This document shows positions 1 to 4,932 of a stretch of 11,052 nt of DNA, in pieces. The notes under the pieces were generated by a model. It saw only the letters and a program-made list of their open reading frames with translations. It was not told the DNA's origin and did no database searches. Position numbers and translations under genes: made by a program. Source of the DNA: Bacteroidales bacterium UBA5326. Lineage in GTDB: Bacteria; Bacteroidota; Bacteroidia; Bacteroidales; UBA932. How positions within the stretch are numbered: position 1 is the first letter of the stretch; each line of letters opens with the position of its first letter. The stretch spans positions 1-11,052 of the forward strand of contig DHQY01000005.1 of the NCBI GenBank assembly GCA_002408205.1. The letters run 5' to 3'.

Positions 1-62
1 CAGTTGGCTAGCGCGCCACGTTCGGGACGTGGAGGCCGAAGGTTCGAGTCCTTTCACCCCGA
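1..62 (+). tRNA. tRNA-Pro (anticodon CGG), 5' part outside the window
   Basis: The first 62 bases fold as the 3' part of a tRNA. The anticodon stem is CCACG (16-20) with CGTGG (28-32). It encloses the seven-base loop TTCGGGA, with anticodon CGG at 23-25, which reads proline codon CCG. The T arm is GAAGG/CCTTT around the TTCGAGT loop. The 3' acceptor strand CACCCCG (55-61) is followed by discriminator A62. CCA is not encoded (the next bases are C-A-T). The acceptor 5' strand and part of the D arm lie upstream of the window. The D-loop sequence AGTTGG is present at 2-7. Confidence 0.95.
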
Positions 63-201
63 CATTGAAACGGAATAAAAGACGAAGCCAAAGCCGGGAA
101 CGACAAAACACGGGCAAAAATACCTATCTGGGACAAATCCACAGCCGGCTGATCGAAGGCTACCAAAAACTGACCCAAAGAAAAAGTTGATTATAGTACG
201 T

Positions 202-230
202 GTAACACAGATTTGGGTGTTACTGTTTTT
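202..230 (+). terminator. Intrinsic terminator downstream of tRNA-Pro
   Basis: GTAACAC (202-208) pairs perfectly with GTGTTAC (217-223) across an eight-base loop, and TGTTTTT follows at 224-230. It would end the tRNA-Pro transcript and separate it from the abiE operon, which has its own -7 box about 50 bases further on. The stem is AT-rich, so its efficiency is uncertain. Confidence 0.65.
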
Positions 231-239
231 CCAATTGAC

Positions 240-286
240 CCTGCCTGAATCAATCGCAGGTAATATCAGATTTATTTTTATCTTTG
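240..286 (+). promoter_or_regulatory. Probable abiE promoter with candidate AbiEi operator
   Basis: TATCTTTG at 279-286 is an exact match to the Bacteroidetes -7 consensus TAnnTTTG. No good -33 TTTG lies 19-21 bases upstream. Instead an inverted repeat, CCTGC (240-244) and GCAGG (256-260), separated by 11 bases, occupies that position. AbiEi proteins repress their own operons by binding inverted repeats, so this is a reasonable operator candidate, but that is inference. The stretch 63-356 holds no convincing gene. It carries the tRNA terminator, this promoter and the leader hairpin at 309-330. Confidence 0.45.
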
Positions 287-308
287 AATTACCTTTCATG
301 GAAAGATG

Positions 309-330
309 AGACCCATATTTTAGGTCTTTT
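309..330 (+). other. Hairpin with T-run in the abiE leader
   Basis: AGACC (309-313) pairs with GGTCT (323-327) around a nine-base loop, followed by TTT (328-330), inside the predicted abiE 5' leader about 27 bases before the abiEi start. It could be a weak attenuator or a second binding half-site. The stem has only five pairs, so it may be chance. Confidence 0.25.
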
Positions 331-356
331 GATTCTTCAAAGAGTAATATTACAGT

Positions 357-1157
357 ATGGCCGATAGCGTTTACATATCAGCAAACCTTTCAAAGCAACA
401 ACTGGATTTTATCCATTTGCTTGAGGAATTTGAAGTCGAAATATTTCACTTTAACGATATCGAAAAGCAATTCTCCAGGAAATTCGAAAACCTGAATGAG
501 ATACTTGAAAATCTTGTACGGAAGAAGATTTTATCACGTATTGAGCGGGGCAAGTTTTGCCGCAATAATTTTAGGGATGAAAATGTAATCGGCACATTCG
601 TTGTGCAGGAGAGCGCTATTGCTTATTGGTCAGCCTTAAATCTATATGGACTCACGGAACAATTTGCAAACACGGTATTTGTGCAAACTACCCACAGAAA
701 GAGTGACAAAACCATATTAGGAACCAATTATAAATTTGTCAAAATAGCTCCCCGAAAAAGAGTCGGAATAATTTCGAATGGCTATGGAAACACCCGCTAT
801 CCCATAACTGACATTGAGAAAACAATTATTGACTGTTTTGATTTACCACAATATTCAGGAGGATATGCTGAACTCATTAGAGCCCTGAGCATTTCAGAGT
901 TAAATCCTCAAAAAATGATACAATATTGTAAAGCAATCGATAATATAGCCATAACAAAACGTATCGGATTTTTAGCTGAACTTTTCAAAAAAGAATCGTT
1001 ACAGGAATTTATCAGTTTTGCAATAGAACAGAAAAACCAGAAATACAATATAATCGATCCACAGAGTAAAAATAAAGGTGAGTTTATCTCCTCATGGAAG
1101 TTAAGACTTAATATCAGCCGTGATGAATTATTGGATATAGCAAATAAACAGTATTGA
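357..1157 (+). CDS. abiEi: AbiEi-type antitoxin / autorepressor of a type IV toxin-antitoxin system
   Basis: A 266-residue cytoplasmic protein. The N-terminal ~70 residues look like a winged helix: helices around LLEEF and NEILENLVRKKIL, then a basic wing RIERGKF. The mid-region YPITDIEKTIIDCFDLPQYSGG (residues ~148-169) is typical of the AbiEi antitoxin C-terminal domain. In characterised AbiE systems the antitoxin represses its own operon and counteracts the AbiEii nucleotidyltransferase without forming a stable complex with it. The start is an ATG with no strong ribosome-binding site, about 70 bases after the -7 box. The stop codon overlaps the abiEii start (TGATG), indicating translational coupling. 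Base composition is visibly more AT-rich than the genes from 2104 onward, consistent with acquisition by transfer beside a tRNA. Family assignment rests on motif recognition and on the partner gene. Confidence 0.88.
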   Translation: MADSVYISANLSKQQLDFIHLLEEFEVEIFHFNDIEKQFSRKFENLNEILENLVRKKILSRIERGKFCRNNFRDENVIGTFVVQESAIAYWSALNLYGLTEQFANTVFVQTTHRKSDKTILGTNYKFVKIAPRKRVGIISNGYGNTRYPITDIEKTIIDCFDLPQYSGGYAELIRALSISELNPQKMIQYCKAIDNIAITKRIGFLAELFKKESLQEFISFAIEQKNQKYNIIDPQSKNKGEFISSWKLRLNISRDELLDIANKQY

Positions 1158-2017
1158 TGATACTTAAAAGAGAAGTAGAAAATATTGCTTTACAAAAAGG
1201 AATATCCAGAAGCACCATAGATAAGGACTGGGTTCTTGGCCATTTTATAGATGCCATTTATAACATACTGGAATTAAGAACTACACTTATTTTTAAAGGT
1301 GGTACCTGTTTAAAAAAATGCTGGCTCCCCGATTACCGGTTTTCTGAAGATTTGGATTTTACTTCGCTAAGTCAGGAATTCAAATTGACTGAAGGCCATC
1401 TTAATTTGATCACTTCTTTTGTAGAAAATAATGCCGGTATCCCCGTATCGGTTGCATCGTTAAAACCATTACGCTTTAATAACAAGCTCACGGGATATGA
1501 GGCAATAATAAAATTCTGGGGAGCTGATCATCCCCGGAATACTGTTCCGCCATCTCCGGACAGATGGCAGACAAAAATCAAAATTGAAATTATCTTATAT
1601 GAGCATTTGGTTTTTGATACAGTACAACGTTCCGTAAATCATCCATATTCGGATAGCCTTTCCCTTAATATGGATACAATTCCATGTTATGCAATGGAAG
1701 AAGTCCTGGCCGAAAAAATGCGTGCATTAATCCAGCGATCTTATGCTGCCCCTCGTGATTTCTATGATATCTGGTATCTTTCCAAACATTTTGCCAGCCT
1801 TGATTACAAGGAAATAATTGCGGCTTTTCACAAAAAAATGGCCTTTAAAGGGCATACTTTTACAGGAATTAAACAACTCATAAATCCCGAAAATGATAAG
1901 CAACTTTCAGCAGCTTGGAAAAATAGTTTGGCTCATCAGATTACTGGTGGGTTGCCGGATTACGAAATAGTAAAAAATGAATTAGAGACTTTGTTTAACA
2001 AAATATTTTTTCACTAA
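1157..2017 (+). CDS. abiEii: AbiEii/AbiGii-type nucleotidyltransferase toxin
   Basis: A 286-residue protein of the DUF1814/AbiEii nucleotidyltransferase-like family, the toxin of type IV toxin-antitoxin systems. Members are tRNA- or nucleotide-directed transferases that arrest growth and can abort phage infection. Motif I is FKGGTCLKK (residues 46-54), followed by the metal-binding pair in RFSEDLDF (D65 and D67). KIKIEI (140-145) supplies the next acidic residue, E144. AEKMRAL (185-191) and PRDFYDIWYL (199-208) match the later conserved motifs. All expected catalytic residues are present, so it looks intact. I chose ATG 1157 because it overlaps the abiEi stop (TGATG); an in-frame TTG at 1154 is a less likely start. 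No terminator with a T-run follows on this strand. The next gene is convergent, 86 bases away. Confidence 0.92.
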   Translation: MILKREVENIALQKGISRSTIDKDWVLGHFIDAIYNILELRTTLIFKGGTCLKKCWLPDYRFSEDLDFTSLSQEFKLTEGHLNLITSFVENNAGIPVSVASLKPLRFNNKLTGYEAIIKFWGADHPRNTVPPSPDRWQTKIKIEIILYEHLVFDTVQRSVNHPYSDSLSLNMDTIPCYAMEEVLAEKMRALIQRSYAAPRDFYDIWYLSKHFASLDYKEIIAAFHKKMAFKGHTFTGIKQLINPENDKQLSAAWKNSLAHQITGGLPDYEIVKNELETLFNKIFFH

Positions 2018-2081
2018 TCTGAACGTTAATAACCATTTGCGAAAATTCGGAGGTGTTCCGAACCAAAGAGGCATTAGCGAG

Positions 2082-2119
2082 AAAAAAAGCCGGGGAAGTT
2101 GCCTTACGCCGTTCCCAGG
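2082..2119 (-). terminator. Intrinsic terminator of the ABC-importer operon
   Basis: Read on the minus strand, CCTGGGAA (plus 2112-2119) pairs with TTCCCCGG (plus 2090-2097), with one T-C mismatch, around a 14-base loop. CTTTTTTT follows (plus 2082-2089). The loop contains the ATPase stop codon at 2104-2106, so the hairpin begins inside the last codons of that gene. A second, smaller hairpin further on (plus 2046-2062) is followed on this strand by TTTT and may act as back-up. Confidence 0.75.
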
Positions 2120-2820
2120 GCGTCAATCAATAGCTGTTTAATGTTTTTTAAACCGGATTCCGTTTCTCTGTTTCCCGCCGGTTCGTCAATTTTCACTTGT
2201 GCAACAATTCCGGCCGGCGGATGGCTTAATACCACTATTTCATCCCCCAACAGAAGGGCCTCCTCCACATCATGGGTTACAAAGATAACGGTACGCCGGT
2301 CTGCTTTCCATATATGCAGAAACCATTTGATAAGGTTCTGCTTAAGTGCCACATCTAATCCCTTGAGCGGCTCGTCCATGAGAATAATGTCCGAGGGTAT
2401 GGCAAATGCGCGGGCTATTGAAACCCGCTGACGCATGCCCCCGCTTAATTGAGAAGGGTAGTAGCCGGCAAATCCCTCCAATTCAACCTGACGTATAAGA
2501 CGGTCGGTTTGTTTTTTGCGCTCGCTTACCGGAAGGTCCCTGCTTAAAACAAACTCGATATTATCTCGTACCGTTTTCCAGGGTAACAAACGCGGGTCCT
2601 GAAACACATAAGAAAAAAGCTTATTATCAAAACCCACGAGCGTCCCTTTATCGGGTAGAACGATATTTCCGAGAATATTTAATAAAGTGGTTTTTCCACA
2701 TCCGGAAGGGCCCAATAAACACGTAATGGTGTCGTTGGAAAAGGATATATTAAAATCCTTAAAAACAACAACATCATTGAACGCCTTACAAAGATCCCTG
2801 ATTTGCAGACTCATTTTCAT
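2104..2820 (-). CDS. ABC importer ATP-binding protein (NitT/TauT family)
   Basis: The cytoplasmic ATPase that powers the adjacent permease. Its 238 residues are a standard length, with every ABC motif intact: Walker A GPSGCGKTT (37-45), Q-loop Q74 in VFQDPRLLPW, signature LSGGMRQR (125-132), Walker B IILMDE (145-150), D-loop GLD (154-156) and switch histidine H183 in VTHDVEEA. The FQDPRLLPW Q-loop and the overall form match SsuB/TauB/NrtD-type ATPases, which import nitrate, sulfonates, thiamine pyrimidines and related small molecules. The start ATG overlaps the permease stop by four bases (ATGA), so it is the last gene of the operon; a second in-frame ATG two codons later is also possible. 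The substrate cannot be read from the ATPase. Specificity depends on the binding lipoprotein at 3553-4515. Confidence 0.93.
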   Translation of the reverse strand: MKMSLQIRDLCKAFNDVVVFKDFNISFSNDTITCLLGPSGCGKTTLLNILGNIVLPDKGTLVGFDNKLFSYVFQDPRLLPWKTVRDNIEFVLSRDLPVSERKKQTDRLIRQVELEGFAGYYPSQLSGGMRQRVSIARAFAIPSDIILMDEPLKGLDVALKQNLIKWFLHIWKADRRTVIFVTHDVEEALLLGDEIVVLSHPPAGIVAQVKIDEPAGNRETESGLKNIKQLLIDALGTA

Positions 2821-3572
2821 ATCACCCAGGTTACGATTTTATGTTCAGCCCAACGTATTATTTTTTCAAAAGCGAAACTTATAAGTACTGCAATTAACGT
2901 CCAGGCTATAACAGCGTCGACATTTAAAAAAGTTTGTGCATTCTGCATATGGGTCCCGATACCGTATCTGGGCTGGCTAAGTACCTCGCCTATGATTATG
3001 GCCCGCCATCCGATACCCATGGCGCTGGATGCTCCGCTGATAATAAACGGCACAATGGCCGGAAGGTATACTCCCGCAATGATTCTTCGGTTATCGACTC
3101 TATAAAATTTTGCCATCTCAACAAGTCCCCGGTCAACACTTTTTATGCCATCCGAAACATTGGTACAAATAAACGGGAACATGGTTAGAAATGCAATGAA
3201 AACAGGGACTAAACCGGGATTAAACCAGATAAGTGCCAATAAAATAAGTGATATAACCGGTATGGAACGGACCGTAACAAGCATAGGAGTAATGAACGCA
3301 TTGAATCCCGGGCTGAGCCCGGCCAGAATACCCGTCGCAAGGCCTAAAATGCCCGATACTAAAAAACCGGTAATTCCTCGCAAAACGGTACTCCCGGCAA
3401 CCATCAGGAAATCAGGTTCTGTAAATAAGCTCAAAACGGTCATGAAGGTATCTTCGGGGTGCGGGATAATAAACGGAGAATTAAAATGGACAGCCAGAAG
3501 TTTCCAGCAGACCAGCATAACTACGACCGATGCCAGCTGTATGTATCTGGTTTTAGTAAAAAAATTTTTCAT
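2817..3572 (-). CDS. ABC importer permease (NitT/TauT / BPD_transp_1 family)
   Basis: An inner-membrane permease with about six hydrophobic spans. The first is after FFTKTRYIQL; others include the segments around VSGILGLATGILAG, ISLILLALIWF, IAFLTMFPFI and IAWTLIAVLISFAF. The cytoplasmic EAA-type coupling loop that contacts the ATPase is visible as MAKFYRVDNRRIIAGVYLP (with A, G and P in the expected order). Length fits SsuC/TauC. The frame opens at an ATG at 3590, but the ATG at 3572 is preferred because GGAGGG lies a few bases before it inside the longer version, giving a 251-residue protein. With that start the gene overlaps the end of the substrate-binding protein by 20 bases in another frame, implying coupled translation. 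The 3' end overlaps the ATPase start. Confidence 0.92.
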   Translation of the reverse strand: MKNFFTKTRYIQLASVVVMLVCWKLLAVHFNSPFIIPHPEDTFMTVLSLFTEPDFLMVAGSTVLRGITGFLVSGILGLATGILAGLSPGFNAFITPMLVTVRSIPVISLILLALIWFNPGLVPVFIAFLTMFPFICTNVSDGIKSVDRGLVEMAKFYRVDNRRIIAGVYLPAIVPFIISGASSAMGIGWRAIIIGEVLSQPRYGIGTHMQNAQTFLNVDAVIAWTLIAVLISFAFEKIIRWAEHKIVTWVI

Positions 3573-4515
3573 CAGGTATCTTCCCTCCAATAATATCGGG
3601 GTTCATGGTATAAAAAACGTTGAGATATGAAATGATCTGAGGCCTGATATCCCGTGCCCGTACAAAATTTAACCTCGATCCGGGAATTGCCCGCAGAGCC
3701 ACTTCGTGATCGGGAAGAATCCCATACTTTACAATTAAAGCGGCAGCGCTGTCGGGTTGTTGGTTCACCCATAGCGAGGATTTTTCATAATCCAAAAGAA
3801 ATTGCTCTACTTTCTGAGGGTTTTCTTTTATGATATCTGCCTTGACCAGCAATGCTGTCAGGGCAATAGGGCTTCCCTGAATATTTTCCCATTCCCGGTT
3901 CAGGTCGAACAGGGAATGAACTGATTTATTTCTTGATATTACCATACTTGCCAGAGGTTCTGAGATAACACCGAGAGTTGCCTGTCCGGCGGCAACTGCA
4001 TTGGCAAGGTCAATATGCGTTGGGAAACTGTAATCCAGCGTGACATCCTTTTCCGGGTTAATTCCATTATATTGGAGTAAATAACGGAACAAAACATCTG
4101 GTGTCATCCCCCTGGCCATGACATATACTCTCTTATTTCTGAGGTTTTCCCAGCTGGTAATGCTTGTGTCGTTCCCGAATAAATAGAGAGTTCCCCACAC
4201 AGGGATGGCTATAAGCCTGTAGTCCATTCCTTTGTTGTATACTAAAGCTGCCATGGTTGTAGGAAGAATAGCGAAATCGGCACTCCCGTCGAGCATCATC
4301 TTTCGGACTTGTATGGGTTCGTTTTCTATTTTAATTGAAATATCAGTATCGCCGGCATTGGCAATACTGTCTATCATTCTTATCATCCCCATAGATGAGG
4401 GCCCCTTCAGTGTAGCTACGGTATAAGACTTTTCGGCCCCGTTCTTTTTAGACGGATTGCCGCAGCTCTGAAAAAATAATACAGACAGAATACACAGAAT
4501 AGATAGAATACGCAT
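3553..4515 (-). CDS. Lipoprotein substrate-binding protein (NMT1/THI5-like, NitT/TauT family)
   Basis: A 320-residue periplasmic ligand-binding lipoprotein, first gene of the importer operon. A hydrophobic signal ends in a lipobox, FFQSC, with Cys18 as the lipidated residue; GNPSKKNG follows as linker. The mature part begins YTVATLKGPSSMGM. It has the two-lobed class layout of NMT1/THI5-like proteins: DGSADFAILPTTMAAL in the first lobe, SWENLRNKRVYV at the crossover, and AVAAGQATLGVISEPLAS in the second. The phrase SADFAILP is typical of proteins that discriminate small anionic or aromatic ligands, but the ligand is not known. Three imperfect 9-base repeats encode the signal core. No Shine-Dalgarno site is seen. 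The promoter is at 4533-4566. The gene lies divergent to the TonB receptor transcript. Confidence 0.88.
   Translation of the reverse strand: MRILSILCILSVLFFQSCGNPSKKNGAEKSYTVATLKGPSSMGMIRMIDSIANAGDTDISIKIENEPIQVRKMMLDGSADFAILPTTMAALVYNKGMDYRLIAIPVWGTLYLFGNDTSITSWENLRNKRVYVMARGMTPDVLFRYLLQYNGINPEKDVTLDYSFPTHIDLANAVAAGQATLGVISEPLASMVISRNKSVHSLFDLNREWENIQGSPIALTALLVKADIIKENPQKVEQFLLDYEKSSLWVNQQPDSAAALIVKYGILPDHEVALRAIPGSRLNFVRARDIRPQIISYLNVFYTMNPDIIGGKIPDEKFFY
4483..4509 (-). repeat. Three imperfect 9-base tandem repeats in the lipoprotein signal
   Basis: On the minus strand ATTCTATCT, ATTCTGTGT and ATTCTGTCT lie in tandem and encode ILS-ILC-ILS in the hydrophobic core of the signal peptide. 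The unit is a multiple of three, so slippage would lengthen or shorten the signal without a frameshift. It may simply reflect codon use in a hydrophobic stretch. Confidence 0.5.
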
Positions 4516-4532
4516 AATATCAAAATTATCAA

Positions 4533-4566
4533 CAAAAATAGAACAATTTTATGCTCCCGGAAAAAA
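4533..4566 (-). promoter_or_regulatory. Predicted Bacteroidetes promoter for the ABC-importer operon
   Basis: On the minus strand TATTTTTG (plus 4533-4540) is an exact TAnnTTTG -7 box. A T-run (plus 4561-4566) sits 20 bases upstream, where the -33 TTTG is expected. The lipoprotein start codon is 18 bases beyond the -7 box, so the leader is very short. The promoter interleaves with the opposite-strand promoter at 4547-4579. Confidence 0.6.
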
Positions 4567-4579
4567 TGTATTACCTTTG
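4547..4579 (+). promoter_or_regulatory. Predicted Bacteroidetes promoter for the TM1266-like/TonB receptor operon
   Basis: TACCTTTG at 4572-4579 is an exact -7 box, and TTTT at 4547-4550 lies 21 bases upstream as the -33 element. The predicted transcript starts near 4585 and so has an untranslated leader of about 100 bases before the ATG at 4686. Both boxes interleave with those of the minus-strand importer promoter, so one bound factor could affect both operons. Confidence 0.65.
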
Positions 4580-4605
4580 CACGGTAAACAGTGTAATAAT
4601 GTGCT

Positions 4606-4679
4606 TGTGCTGCGATCACGGATTGATGCCGGATCTAGGAAAGCACAGATTATCATAAAAATAAATCTAATCCGGAGGT
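4606..4679 (+). ncRNA. Candidate structured cis-regulatory leader RNA (unrecognised)
   Basis: The leader can fold into a hairpin: TGTGCT (4606-4611) with AGCACA (4642-4647), then GATC (4614-4617) with GATC (4632-4635), a bulged A, and CGG (4619-4621) with CCG (4629-4631) closing a seven-base loop. The internal loop is asymmetric (GC against TAGGAA). CCGGAT (4629-4634), half of which forms the 3' side of that hairpin, is also perfectly complementary to ATCCGG (4670-4675), which runs into the Shine-Dalgarno GGAGGT (4674-4679). The two pairings exclude each other, an arrangement expected of a translational switch. It does not match TPP, cobalamin, FMN, SAM or Moco consensus motifs that I can recall. 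No covariation data are available, so this is a hypothesis. Confidence 0.4.
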
Positions 4680-4685
4680 ATTCTG

Positions 4686-4931
4686 ATGGAAAAGAGAGTA
4701 GGAACAGTAATCATTCAGATTAATCATCACGGGAATGTCGTTTTGCTTAACGACATCATTTCTCAACATGCTGCTATTATTTTGGGGAGACAAGGTCTGC
4801 CGCGGAGTAATGGCAAGAGTCTTATTTCCCTTATTCTTGAAGGTACCACAGATGAGATCGGATCTCTTACAGGCCGCCTTGGCCGCTTAGACGGGATCCA
4901 GGTAAAATCGGTACTCTTGAAGAATATATAA
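4686..4931 (+). CDS. TM1266-like protein (putative iron-only hydrogenase system regulator family)
   Basis: An 81-residue cytoplasmic protein, full length for the TM1266-like family (hyd_TM1266). Family members are small ferredoxin-fold, NikR/ACT-like single domains first noted beside [FeFe]-hydrogenase genes and called putative regulators. Recognisable features are the opening EKRVGTVIIQI strand, the motif GRQGLP (34-39), the strand KSLISLILEG (44-53), and the C-terminal LTGRLGRLDGIQVKS (61-75). It has no DNA-binding domain, so any regulatory role would need a partner, or it may sense a ligand. A strong Shine-Dalgarno GGAGGT lies six bases before the ATG, unusual for Bacteroidetes. The stop codon is one base before the TonB receptor start, so the pair is co-transcribed and probably coupled. 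No hydrogenase or HydE/F/G gene is in the window. Confidence 0.85.
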   Translation: MEKRVGTVIIQINHHGNVVLLNDIISQHAAIILGRQGLPRSNGKSLISLILEGTTDEIGSLTGRLGRLDGIQVKSVLLKNI

Positions 4932-4932
4932 A

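Noticed and set aside
38..62. tRNA-Pro 3' end as an attachment site with a second copy downstream
   Set aside because: I looked for a repeat of the T-arm/acceptor end in 63-2103 and further along and found none, and there is no integrase gene. Integration at this tRNA stays a suggestion only.
2046..2062. TTCGGA/TCCGAA hairpin as the abiE terminator
   Set aside because: No T-run follows on the plus strand. On the minus strand TTTT follows, so it can at most back up the ABC operon terminator.
2023..2133. Plus-strand frame ending RRSQGVNQ between abiEii and the ATPase
   Set aside because: It has no start codon with a plausible ribosome site, and much of it is the antisense of the ATPase end and its terminator.
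4585..4685. Known TPP, cobalamin or SAM riboswitch
   Set aside because: None of the conserved boxes I can recall for these classes is present, so the leader is reported only as an unclassified candidate.
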